64,000 bases of DNA from Hepsetus odoe (Eukaryota > Chordata > Actinopteri > Characiformes > Hepsetidae). The notes under the pieces were generated by a model. The model did no database searches. It saw only the letters and a program-made list of their open reading frames with translations, and was not told the origin of the DNA. Of this stretch, positions 22,044-33,900 are shown one piece after another. The stretch lies in assembly GCA_017165825.1 (NCBI GenBank), contig CM029376.1, forward strand, positions 22,044,558-22,108,557, written 5' to 3'. Within the stretch, counting starts at the first letter, position 1. Every line of letters starts with the position of its first letter. The position numbers were made by a program, and so were the translations under genes.

Positions 22044-23052
22044 GTGAGTAAAAAACGAAGGGTTTGCCTTTTCCAGCCATGATACTCTATTTAAAAACAC
22101 CACGTAACCGTTGTCAGCGTGTGAGCGCTTAAGCAGCGCTGTGTGGACGCTGTTCTCCGGCCGGAAGGAGTGGACGCTTTAGTGAGTCTGAGCTGAAGGT
22201 GCGCTGTTAAAATGCAAAGCTGCCCTGAGCGCTGTCTTTCGGATTTTCCCTCGAAATACCAGCTCCATAAGTATTTTTTCTTCAGTATTTTGTGGAGAAG
22301 CTGACGGTGTTGGTCAGTGTTCAGCTGCTGCAGTGACATTTAATTTAATGACCTCTGACCTTTAGCCGGCAATAAGCTGCTGAGCTCCCATTACAGCCAT
22401 AATGTATATTTTTATATGATGTACATCATTACACATGCTAACGCTGCAGGAGTTCAAAATATCTGTTGCTTGTGGATTTGAAAACTGCACATAATTCCAC
22501 CACAAACTGGCCTGGGACCTTATATTGTCCTGAATAACTGGGGCATCATAAGATCCCATGTATCTGTTTTTATGGAGGAGAGCTTCGCTGAAATGTGTCC
22601 ATGTTTTAATCTTTACACATTTCAGTTTTTTCGCTCTCATTGTTGCATTTCCCCGTGTATTTCTCATCGAACTGAGCAGGCAGTTGGTGAAGTGTATTAA
22701 GTGCTTACAGGCTGTACATCTGTGACGAAGGAATGATTCAAATCATTTATTTAAGAAATTTGTTTCAGTGTGTCACTACAGTGTGTCAGATTTTGTCTTT
22801 ATTGTCATTATTTTCGTTGCTTCTTAATGCATACTTATTACATGACAGAAGGATTTATTTACACAGTAGTGGCAATAGCAAATAAAAAAAATATATATAT
22901 ATTTATGTATGTAAAAATTGACTGCAGATTTAATATGGGACAAAAATGTTTTATATTTATATTTATTCCATATTTTCAAACTGGTTACAGCCTTCCAAAA
23001 TTGATGCGTGATTTTTCCTGGTCTGATCTGGTACGTCTTTAAACCCTTACAG

Positions 23053-26000
23053 GCCTAAACACTGCTCTTCCTTAATGTCGAAGCACAAACTCTTCTTGCT
23101 GCGACATGGCGAAGGGGCTTGGAACAAAGAGAACCGTTTCTGCAGCTGGGTGGACCAGAAGCTGAGCGACAACGGAGTCTTAGAAGCTCAGGAGTGTGGC
23201 CGGCTGCTGAAGGAGCAAGGCTACAAGTTTGATCATGTTTTCACCTCGATTCTCAGCCGCTCGGTTCAGACCGCCTGGCTCGTGCTGGAGGCCATGGGCC
23301 AAGAGTGGGTCCCTGTCACCAAGTCGTGGCGGCTGAATGAGCGCCATTATGGGGCTCTGATTGGCCTGAACCGGGCAGAGATGGCACAGAAGCACGGAGA
23401 GGAGCAGGTTAAGCTGTGGAGGAGGAGCTATGACATCACCCCACCTCCTATCGATGAGTCACACGCCTATTTTGCAGAGATCTACAACGATCGCAGATAC
23501 AACACATGTGATGTGCCCAAAGAGATGCTGCCCAAAACTGAGAGCCTGAAGGATGTGCTAGACAGACTCTTGCCTTATTGGAATGATGTCATTGTTCCTG
23601 AAATCAAGAGTGGCCAAACTATCCTCATTTCAGCTCATGGGAACAGCTGCAGAGCCTTGCTGAAACATCTAGAAGGTAAACATGCACATTTACATTTTAA
23701 ACATTTCCAATCAAACATTCAATAGACGTATGTTTGCGTACACATATAAACAAGTGTTCTAATAACTTACATTGTACGTTACTCTCACTTTAAATACTGT
23801 GTTAACATCCCAGCACCAGCGCCTTCTAAAAGGAATGTCCATTCATTATCTGAGCTTCTCAATCTAACCAGGTTACGCAGGGGGTCTGGGTGCCCATCCC
23901 AACCTTCAAAAAGCAAAGATGGGGAAACACCCTGTACAGGTTGCCTGTCCAATGCAGCGCAGACAGACAGACAAACACACTGAGCCACACAGTCACACCC
24001 AGTTTAGCATCTCCTATTCACCTGATGCACATGTACTGTGGAAGGAAACTGGCATCCTAGCAGAAACCCGTACTCCACTAAAGGAATCATATCCAAGACC
24101 TTTTTATGTTGGGAGCAAACACTGTGTGGTGGTTTGCAGGAATAGTTCAGCAAAAAGAAATAGTTAAAGGAACATAGCTCAAAATAACTTATACAATAAT
24201 CCACTTAGCCCTGTTATCGAACAGTCAAGACGATGTTGGTTTCTAACACTGCCAACATATATTTGAACACAGTAGTTCTTTTAGATCTTTTAGATAAATC
24301 TTATTATTCTTTTGACTGCTCCAGTTGCGGGTCTACACAGCAGATCAGCGGATACACACCAACTTTTTGTCCTCTGTCACCACACCACTAAACCTCCTCT
24401 TTGGCTTTCCTCTTTTCCTCTTTCCTGGCAGCTCCATCCTCATCATCCTTCTCCCAATATAATCCTCACATTCCTTTTCGTACCTGCCTGAACCCTCTTC
24501 TATGCCTCCCTTCCAAGCTCTCCACCACTCTGAATTGTTGATCCAACTCAGTTTCATTCCTCTCCTCTCTAGAGCATTTCTCCACCTCCAGATTCTCATC
24601 AAGCTGCTCCCTACTCTCACTATAGAGCACAATATCATCAGCAAACATTATAGTCCACAGAGACTCCTGTCTAACCTTTTCCATCAACCTATCCATTACC
24701 TTGGCAAACAAGAACCGGCTTTGAGCGGATCCTTAATGTAATCCCAATTTTGCCTTAAATACATCCATCACTCCTACTGCAGATCTCACCACTGTTGCAC
24801 TGCCCTCACACATATGTACTTCTCTCACATGCTTCATTGCCATACCTGACTTCCCCATGCAGAAACACAACTCGTCTCTCAGCACCTTGTCATATGCTTT
24901 CTCCAAGCCCACAAAGCCACAATGCAACTCCTGACCTTCTCTGTACTTCTCCATCAACACCCTAAGAGCAAACATTGCATCTGTAGTGCTCTTTCTCAGC
25001 ATGAAGCCATACTACTGCTCACTAATCATCACCTTTTCTTAACCTCACTTCCACTACTCTTTCCCATAACTTCATGCTGTGGCTGATCAATTTTATCCCT
25101 CTGTAGTTACTACAGCTCTGTGTATCAGACTTTTTCTTGAAAATCGGTACAAGTTCACTTCTCCTCCACTCCTCAAGCCTCCTCTCACTTTCCAAGATTG
25201 TATTAAACAATCTGGTCAGAAACGAAATGACCATCTCTCCCAAACACCTCCATGCTTCCACAGATATATCATCTGGAACAATAGCCTTTCCAGGGGGCAG
25301 TGGTGGCCTAGTGGTTCGGGCGTTGGCCACATGATCAGAGGATCGGGGGTTTGAACCCCTTCCCAATGGGTTGCCCTGAGGTACCCTTGAGCAAGGTGCC
25401 ATCCCCGTCCTGCTCCTCCCTGCGATGGGCTGGCAACCTGTCCAGGGTGTGTCCACTGTCCTCGCCCTGTGTGCGCTGGGTTAGACACCGGCACTCCCCC
25501 GCAACCCCATTTTGGACAAGCGGCAGAAAATGGATGGATGGATGGATGGACAATAGCCTTTCCATTCTTCATCCTCTTCATTGCTGCCCTTACCTCCATC
25601 TTGCTTATTCACTGCAATCCTTGGTTCACTATCCTCACATCATCCAATCTTCTCTCTCTCTCGTTCTCTAAATTCATCAGCCGCTCAAAGTACTCTTTCC
25701 ATCTGCTCAACACACTCTGCTCACTTGCTTTGTCTCTCTGTCCAGCTAATCAGTATAGGTCTTTTCAGGTCACTTCTCTTAACCTGCACAAACCAACTTC
25801 ATTAAATTAATGCAGACTTGCTAATGCGAGCTATAAAACATCAACAAAATCGTGACATGCTGTTTTATGCAGCAAAATCTACATTCAGAAATCACTTCAT
25901 GAGTAGGAGTGCTTAATGAAGAAAATCCTCATAAATATAAAGGAATCTCTCCAGAACTATTTATACAGTATTTATACAGTTTTGGTCATTTTTATAGCTC

Positions 26001-26887
26001 ACATGACTCACATTAATTCAGCCTGAGCCACATCATCAAGCCCTAAAGAACTAGATTTGGGTTTAAGTTGGCTGAGGAAGTTTTAGGCATCAACATGAAA
26101 ATTTACATAACAGTCCAGTCCAATTTCCTATACAAGAACAAAATACTTAGAATTGAAACAATGTCGAAAGGGCGCAGAGAGGAAGTTCGCTATAACTCTA
26201 TGTGATCGCTTGACCTTTTAATCCTGTTACCTACCTAGTTTCATCAGAGCATGAACGCCAAAGTATTTATTAGCTTGACATTTCTGTGGAGATGTTGGGC
26301 GCTTTTCTTGATAGACAAAACAAGTTTTAGCTGATACACAAACCTAATTCATTATTTCATCATTAAAGGTTTAGTATTTTATTCAAATTTTCAGTCGCTT
26401 ATCCTGAGTAAGGTTGTGGGTGGTGCTGGAGCCTGACACAGGGGCAAGGCAGAATAACACCTCAGTCAGATCAACAGTCTTTGGAAGGGCAGACACACAG
26501 ATGAAATAAAAGAACTTAACTTTTAAATAAAATTTTCATAAACTTCAGATAACCTAGTAACAAAACTGTTTGGTCTCTACTTTTAAACTTTTTGCTGTAC
26601 ATTCCTCAACTTTCTGTTGACAGGAAATTACACTGTTTCTGTTTCGTGGCACAACAAAGTAAATAATTCATTTTTCATAATAATAATTTCATTTTTCCTC
26701 TTTCTTTACAGGAATCTCCGATACTGATATTGTCAATGTCACTCTTCCCACTGGAATACCAGTTCTACTTGAACTGGATGAAAATCTTCAGCCGATCAGA
26801 CCTCGAGAGCTCTTAGGTGACCAGGCCAAAATTCAGGCAGCTATCAAAAAGGTGGAGGATCAAGGAAAGGCTAATGCAGGAAAATAA
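23053..26887 (+). CDS. bpgm: Bisphosphoglycerate mutase, 258 aa
   Basis: Makes and removes 2,3-bisphosphoglycerate, the red-cell regulator of haemoglobin oxygen affinity, with side mutase activity in glycolysis; cytosolic. Coding exons 23075-23675 and 26712-26887 (777 bases); 22 bases of 5'UTR precede the ATG after the acceptor at 23051-23052. Catalytic R10-H11 lies in LLRHGEGAWNKENRFCSW. Gly14 (RHGEG) instead of the Ser found in ordinary phosphoglycerate mutase marks it as BPGM. WRLNERHYGALIGLN and the second catalytic His in SAHGNS are present. The length is one residue short of the human protein. The intron 23676-26711 carries a broken LINE, a nested SINE and other repeats. Exon 2 ends in GAA G and exon 3 supplies GA ATC, giving the expected G-I-S-D. 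AATAAA matches occur soon after the stop (near 26904). Confidence 0.96.
23865..24085. mobile_element. Dispersed fish repeat fragment in bpgm intron
   Basis: The stretch has the order '...caggttgcctgtccaatgca', ACACACTGAGCC, 'cacctgatgcacatgtact', 'ggaaggaaact'. It resembles the very common fish repeat whose full form reads 'mean gcagggca...acacac...ctgtgggaggaaacc'. A related copy is at 59320-59560. The class is not certain. Confidence 0.45.
24318..25808 (-). pseudogene. RTE-type non-LTR retrotransposon, broken reverse transcriptase
   Basis: Minus-strand frames carry, in order, ISVEAWRCLGE (about 25240-25270), LVPIFKKKSD and CSNYRGIKLIS (about 25080-25160), TTDAMFALRVLMEKYREGQ and GLEKAYDKV (about 24890-25000), and then FADDIVLYSESREQLDENLE (about 24600-24660), the FADD catalytic box of reverse transcriptase. 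These are hallmarks of the RTE clade. The frame is broken by several shifts and stops, and a SINE splits it at 25292-25549. Not functional. Confidence 0.85.
25292..25549 (+). mobile_element. Chimeric SINE (family A head, ATGG tail) with 14-bp target duplication
   Basis: The head GGGGGCAGTGGTGGCCTAGTG with B box GGGTTTGAACCCC and the usual body runs to about 25410. It then changes to 'gatgggctggcaacctgtcc ... ggacaagcggcag', ending in (ATGG)n. The flanks carry the exact repeat ACAATAGCCTTTCC at 25278-25291 and 25550-25563. It sits inside the LINE relic. Confidence 0.9.
26390..26500. repeat. Weak repeat fragment in bpgm intron
   Basis: 'cagtcgcttatcctgagtaa' followed by 'gtgctggagcctgacacag' looks like the GGATAAGCGG...GGGATAGGCTCCAGC tail found on many fish repeats, read on the opposite strand. 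Short and old. Confidence 0.35.
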
Positions 26888-29800
26888 TACATATAAACAA
26901 TAAATAAGAATTTTCACTTTTTTTGAAGGTGACAGAAAAAAGGTGACAGAGGTGGCAGCTTTAGCTGTCATCTATTTCATTGCGCACTGAAAAACGTTAA
27001 GTAGAGATGGGGTGGAGTGGTATTTACACTGTTTTGTGGTCAGATTTACAGAATACTGAATAGTGGCTTCGCTCTGAAAGTGAAATACGATAGAAGTTTT
27101 AAATAAGCTGTCAAAGACTTGTCTTGCTTGGATAGGATTGCATTCAGGCACATATTTTTGTATTAATTAAAAGCCAGTTACAGACGAATTACAGAATGCA
27201 GCCTGGTACATAACTGTAATAACTGCTCTATGACATGTGTGCAGCTTTATTTTTATTTGCAGAACTGGTCTTGGAAAATAGACCAGCGGTGCCTTTGTCT
27301 TAAAAAAAAGTTATGTTTTTCTTTTGATTTTTTAACAAGGAGAAGCTGAGAGCTGCATTATGACAGATGGGACTTTTACAGTTTATGCACTTAAATACAA
27401 AATGTACCTCAAAATAACAACATGCAGAGAACGTTCATTCCAAATGAGACTTCAGCAGAGAGCCTATTGTCAAAGACCAGGAGTTGCTGGCCTGCTTATT
27501 TGAATGGAAATGATCAGATCTGGAGGATTCTTGTTCTTGTTTTTGTTTTTAGAATGTATTTTGTTCACTAGTAAGTAAGCTTTGTACTGTAAAAGTTACT
27601 CAGTTCCACAGTATTAGTTAGGATTGTTTTTGCACCTTGAATTTTAGCTAAGATTTTGGAAACAAGCACATTTACACACCTGATAACTTACACTGTATGT
27701 TTATTTATTTAAAGAGGAAAGAGATCTTGTGAAAATATATATAATTTGCTGAAAAAGAAGAGCCCTATAGAGTGCTATATTAACAATCCTGGGTTTTATT
27801 TTGGTCTGTTTGCTGTGTGATGGTTTTGTATTTTCTGTGTTTACTGTATTTAAAGAAAAATCTAGTTCCCATGCTTTTATTTGTACTTCATGCTATTTTA
27901 TAGAGTGACTGCTGTTATTTATTACTTATTTAAAAAAGAATCGCAAAAGTCGTTTTCACTGTTTCAGCATAAACACTTGCTTTGCTCTATAATGTCTTAA
28001 TAATGTGCACAACGCTATGATCAGGCATGGCTGTATCCACACATGCTGAAGGGTTAGTGGCTGTCTAACATATGAGGGTTCATTTGCCATTTGACTACTG
28101 AGCTGTGGAATAAAGAGGAATGAAGGTACAGACTCAAGTTGAAGGAGGTGTGTTTTTTCACTGTTGGTGCGTATGGCACAGTAATAATCACGGCACATGC
28201 AATATTCTGAGAACCTCCAAAACATTTACCGGAAGAAGCAGCTGCTTTGTGCTAATGTTCACAAGGCCTGCAGTGTTTTCTATGAAGGAGCAGAGAATTT
28301 TATGTTTTCGGAGAAATACGACACTAGAAAAAAGCAACGATAAAATGTCTTTGGCTTGCATTTGACTTGATATGGCTCGTGCAGCCAAGTAATTCTCTCA
28401 AAGATGTTCAGCGATAGCAATCTTTGGAGAAGGTAACAGATTCTTTATAAGCCTTTCAAAGTTCCACTGTTCTACATACCAGAAAAAATTTAAAAAATAC
28501 TCGTCTCCATTGAAACCCATTCATCATGCGCAGCCTTCTTCTCGCACAGCATCACAAGAGCTGTTTTAAAATTCAGTTTAAAAACAGGTTCCTTGGGTTA
28601 GGTTGGGTTGGGTTATTAGGACAGGAAGTGCCAAGCCTGAAAAAAAAATCCTAAAGCTGTGATAAGGCGGCTCTTATAAAAGGAAGTGGCTTTTCTCATT
28701 TCTCCCAAAACAGTCAAACAGCCCAGTCACGTTTAGTGTCTGAAGCTTAATGATGTTAGGATTTACGCCAGCAGTTCAGGACACTTTTTGCCTAAAAATG
28801 GATCAAAGAAGGTCACACATCTGAATATAAAAAACGTCTGTATGTTCATTTTGATGTATACACCTGAGGCTTCAGAAAACCTGCAACCGCTGTTTCATAA
28901 ACGTGTGTATGGATCTCACAAAGTGTCACGCAAGCAAATCTCAACAGGGAACCTTGTCTCTTTCAACCCTTTAACTTTAATGTAAAATATATAGCCCTGC
29001 TTTTCTTTACCGCACGACTGATGCTGAGAGTGTTTCCAACCCTTGTCTGAGTATAGAGGAGCTGGCTGATGGCCCAAATCATTTACCACAGCGCTGTTGT
29101 TTACATGGACATTTCTTTCCTTAAACATGTGCAGATCTCAGCAGCCTGGCTTCACTTTTCCTGACCAAATATGTCCCAAAGGTGACATTAAGTGGTCTGT
29201 TCAAAAGTGGCCACAACCCCTATGATGATGTAAAACTCACTGCTGCAGAGACAGAAACCAGTGTACTGTGCAAAGCAGGATAAGTGCACTAAAGCTTGTA
29301 CATGGGCAGCAATTTTGGATGATATGTGTAGAAAGGAGGGGAACTCGCAGTGAATATCAGTAATTACTTCACTTTTTCCCCCACACTGACGAAACCATCA
29401 GAAATGGTTACTAACTAGATTTTTCCCTTGCCTTGTAAGAAAGTGAAAGTGACTATTTTCATTCTAAAACAGCACACATCTAAACGCAACCTCTGCTTTT
29501 CATCCACGCACACCGTGCTGCTGTGAGCAGCCATATCCAGCGCTCAGGGAGCAGGGATGGGGACGGTATCTTGCTCAAGGCTACTTCAAGGCAACCTACT
29601 GATCTGGGATTCGAACCCCCTACCTGAAGCCTAGTCCCTAACCAATAGGTCACTGCTGTTTTTAAGGAAAAAAAACACATTTTATTCATTTTTCTGAACC
29701 TTTTTAAATTATAATCCTTATATCTAAGTATTTAAGAGGAAAATGCTTTTTTCATCATTACAGATCATTCATATCTAGATGCAGTGAACGTGAACAACAT

Positions 29801-30280
29801 CAAAATGTAACTTTCATACAAAAAGATCCTGGATTAAAAAGTTCCTCTGCAGGTTTGTTAAGTGTCTCTACCGGAGATGTTTTGAATCTCATTCTCTACA
29901 TCCTCATCCATCATTCCAGCGAGGTGGCTCTTGAGAGACAGAAAAGCTTTGATACTTCACACCCATGAGGCTCTGAACACTCCTCTTTCATCACTTTTCA
30001 CCACTTTTTGAATTTATGTCGCCTCTGAGGTTTCATCACATTATAGCTCATTTGAGGTGAAAAATGGGTGAAGAAATACGAGCCAGCTGGAAACACAGAT
30101 TCCTACGTTTGACTGACACTCTAATGAGTCTGTGTTCCGACAAAGTCCCAACTCCTCTATCAGTGAATCGTAGATCATATTCACAATACTAGGCTTTCAT
30201 TTTCCCTCTTTTTCCTTCTTTAGTAAAAAAGACACGCACATCTGCGCAACACCATCATTTGTGGAAAAGGTCTCACCTCA
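26888..30280. other. bpgm 3' region and bpgm-cald1 intergenic stretch
   Basis: The first 1-1.2 kb is probably bpgm 3'UTR; several AATAAA matches lie at 26904 onward and near 28106. I recognise no further gene. One SINE lies at 29441-29660. Confidence 0.5.
29441..29660 (-). mobile_element. tRNA-derived SINE (family A), minus strand
   Basis: It reads from AAGTGAAAGTGACTATTTTC through 'gggatggggacggtatcttg' to a B box GGGATTCGAACCCCC and 'gtcactgctgttttt' at the head end. Near full length. Confidence 0.85.
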
Positions 30281-30605
30281 CTTTGTACAGTGTTGCTGAT
30301 GGCAATGAAGGAACCTTGAACCTTAAAGGTTCTGGAAACAATACCAGGATTAATTCTGGGTTTACCAAAACAGCAGACGGTAAAACAAATGATGCATGTG
30401 AAAAATCAAAACTGGCAGATTTTTGATCAAAGAAGTAGCCGAGAAGTTAAATGTGCACCTAGAAGCTAGTAGAAAAACCAGGTTCACAAAGTAAAAACTC
30501 CTGTCCAGAATTTTATTCTAACTGCATCTAAAAGCCAGGTTGGACTGAAATTCTGGACAGGAATTTTTCAGTTTGGGCCTTGATTTTCCATTTCTATACG
30601 TACAG
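30281..30605. repeat. Repeat paired with 32583-32830, 5' of cald1
   Basis: Shares 'ctcactttgta...gttgct', AATACCAGGATTAA, TGGGTTTACCAAAACAG and 'ttttccatttctat' with the segment at 32583-32830 in the same order. The two copies flank cald1 exon 1. It could be two copies of a dispersed element or a local duplication. Confidence 0.5.
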
Positions 30606-30822
30606 AACTTTAATATTCTTCTTTTTCACTGAGATAAGATATGAATGATCTGATGAAAAGCATATTCCTCACAAAGTATATGCTGTTTATATGTTTTTAG
30701 AAATGTAAAAAATGTTCAAACACGTTTTTAATTAGTCTCTAAACTTTAGAAAGTCAGTCGCGCCTTTACAAAGAAAAGATCTGAGAAACAGAAAGTAACT
30801 GCGCATCCTTTTAGCGTCTCCC

Positions 30823-30984
30823 GTTGCTTGGCAACGTGGTAACGAGCTGCTTTTTCCCCTCCTTGCGGCGCTCTTATTGGCTAGTTTATGAACCACAGTC
30901 CAATCCAAGAGCGCAGGGGGAGGGGCTTGTCGGAGACAGGAGGAGGAGGCGGAGCCAAATCCCTGCATTTATTTAGCGAGAGGT
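30823..30984 (+). promoter_or_regulatory. cald1: cald1 promoter region with an RFX X-box-like palindrome
   Basis: GTTGCTTGGCAAC at 30823-30835 is an almost perfect inverted repeat of the RFX X-box type. ATTGG (CCAAT), GC-rich boxes GGGGGAGGGGC and GAGGCGGAGCC, and a TATA-like CATTTATTTAG (about 30966) follow. Exon 1 is inferred to begin near 30985-31000. Confidence 0.5.
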
Positions 30985-33900
30985 CAGCCAGCAGCAGCAG
31001 CAAACTCTCTCCCTGCAGTCCAGCGTGGCTTCATAGCCCACCTGTTTCACAGGTAAGTGTCATTTACATGCCTCTGCACGTCTGCAGCTTGATCTGAGGC
31101 CCCAGACTGTTTCTGTCCTCAGTGCTATACTCACTTTAGACTACATAATGACAAAAAGGGCTCAAAAATAAATCCCTAGTTTTTGAGAAATCAGTGCACC
31201 CTCATACCCCCTACAGCTGACATAATGAGGAACAGGTCTTTGTTGCAAATTCACTAAATCAGAAATATTATAGGTGCAGTATCTGTAAAAGAGTGCTTGA
31301 ATCTTAACAGGTCACCCCTAGCTTCAATTCTACATCTTCTTTCTTTATTTAACTTTGCAGTTTAGCAAAGCATATTGCAGCATACAAAGGTGTCTTTTTT
31401 TTCTTGTGCAGAGTCAGAGAGTGACTCAGAAAGTGAGTCATCACATTTTTCATCAGAAAGTGTGAAACTTCAGGAGAATGGGGCTGGTGACAGATGAGAT
31501 AAGCAGCGTGAGCAAGGCTCAGCAGCAGCAGAGTGTTTTAGTGGGAGATGTTGAGACAGGAGGTATTTCAGGGAAGTGTGTGCAAGATTTTGGCTGGGGT
31601 TGGATGCAGCATGGAGCAGCCAGACTCAGCAAAGAGCATACAGAGGCTGAAGTGGTCAGCAACTGTGCAATAAGAGCTATACATTTCCAAATCTGTGCTA
31701 AAAATGCATTCAATGTTGTTTCTGCATTCGAGTTTAAGACTAAGCTTAATGCATGACCAGGAAACACAGTCCAACTGTGCAATATTAAGGAGCTTTTAAT
31801 AGAACACTGCACTTTTGTCTTATTGTCTTATGTTTCATGCACTTTGTCTCATGCTGGTACTGTACTGCAGAAAAGTCTCAAGCCACCCCTCTTTTCTTCA
31901 TTTACATTTTCGGCATTTAGCAGACGCTCTTATCCAGAGCTACTTCCATGTCCTGATTACAGGGACAGTCCCCCAGAACAACTCAGGGTTAAGGGTCTTG
32001 CTCAGGGACCCAGTGGTGGTAGTGCCAGAGGTGGGATTCGAACCTGGACCTCTTGAGCCACCGGTCCATAGGCAAGTATCCTACCACTAGACAACCATCA
32101 CCCATTCTTCATATTTCACGTCCAAAGAGGCAGACTTTGTTAAAAAGTGTATTTGTTAAGGAGTGGCTTCCTGATGGACAAAGTTTAGGATCTCACTTTC
32201 CCTGTACCTGACTGATTTAAGAGAATTCTCTTTTATTGTTTAAGCCACAGAGTGTCCCACGTATGGATCAATCAAGCAGAACAAAGCAGTGAAGAAACAG
32301 GTGCAGATGATTCCAGATGATCAGGCTGGTGATTAGTTTACTGCTGGTGCTGAACGCTGATTGGTTGGAACCCCTTTATCTAGAACTTTGTATCTTAAGG
32401 CACTTTTCAGCCTTTCACAGTAAAAGATTTGTTCCCATTTATTCAATTTAATCCACTTAATACGCCAAACATAAGACATTTAACAGACATAAAATATTAT
32501 TTTTGCTTTCTAAAGAAATAAGAGGTTGACCGATACGCATTTGCATGGTAAAGTGAATTGCACTGTAGTCCATGGATAAACGTAGACTCACTTTATAATT
32601 GTTGCTAAGGTCACTAGAGGAAGCTTGAATCTTAAAGGTTTAAGAAATGGTACCAGGATTAACTTTGGGTTTACTAAAACAGTGGTTAGTAAAACAGTGC
32701 AAATGAACCTTAAAAGGCTTTCAGGTTCATTAAAACAGTGGCGGGTAAAACTGTGTGGGACGTAACTGGAACGAAATCATGGACCGGATTTTTTTTACTT
32801 TTTTTGGCCTTCATTTTCCACCACTATTTATGTGACACATAACCATACCTGGGGAAAAAAATTGCTCTTTTTAGAGAAGTATGATGGATGTCAACCAAAA
32901 TCAAGATCATAAGAGTTTTGCTGAAAACACTCAGCAGTCAACCAGTTCATTTTGATCTATATCACAAATTGCTTGTGACAGGTAAGGATGCACCTGTTCT
33001 AAACTATCAGAGCATAAATATACAGGAATCATAGTGTTAAATAGGCAGTTGAGTCAAATGCTGAAAAAAAAATATGATGCTTTTTTTTGTCTGAAAATGG
33101 TTTTGGGCTGGAAATGGTTTATGTTAAAGTGTTCTTTTAAGTCATATAATGTGAGCTTAAGGTTAGAAAAAATGTCAAATACCCAGTTTTGCTGTACCGA
33201 AATAGAAATCACTGTAAAAAAAAAAAAAAATCACAGCCCATGCATTTTAGGCTGGACTACATCAGAATAGAACTGCAATGGTGTCACTTTTTTTTAAATA
33301 AGAACTTTTCCTACGTAGCTCTGATTTGAAGTAACTAATACAGCCGCAGCTCAGAGGTAGACCGAGAGCAGATCGACACCAATATGTCCACGCTTCTGTT
33401 TGAGGATCACGTCCAGAGCATTTCAGTGAATGATGTTGCAGAGCCACATCAGTGGAGCTGGGAACAGTACAAGAGTCCAGCAGAGCCTGACCAGAGATGA
33501 TGAAGAACTGGCACTTTTAGCGTTCCTCAGTCATGAGGTCAGAGAAAGCTGAAACCATCTTTTCTCTGGGTAGGTCTGTCAAGTATATGGGGAAATGTCT
33601 ACAGATGTTTTCCAAGTAAAGAATAAATTATTGGATAAATAATAGAAAAGAAAATCAAGAAAAGTCCCAAATTCCTCTCTGAGGTTTAGTCTTTGAATCT
33701 GTTCCATTCTAGCAAACTGTTTATCATACATTAACCAGGCTTCTTGCAGTGGAAAAGCTTTGGAGCTGAAGCATGGTCATGCCAAGTCAGGTCCTTTTCC
33801 TTAGATGGTATTAGCCACAAGGCTGGAGACCTTCTCCACAGGAGTCCATGAGCGCGTCTGGCCGTGATCGATGTCTTGTCTCTCAGGAGACTGGGAATGT

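Noticed and set aside
31478..31756. Possible alternative first exon of cald1 (92 codons)
   Set aside because: An acceptor-like site precedes it, but the frame ends in a stop without a good donor, and it has no similarity to caldesmon.
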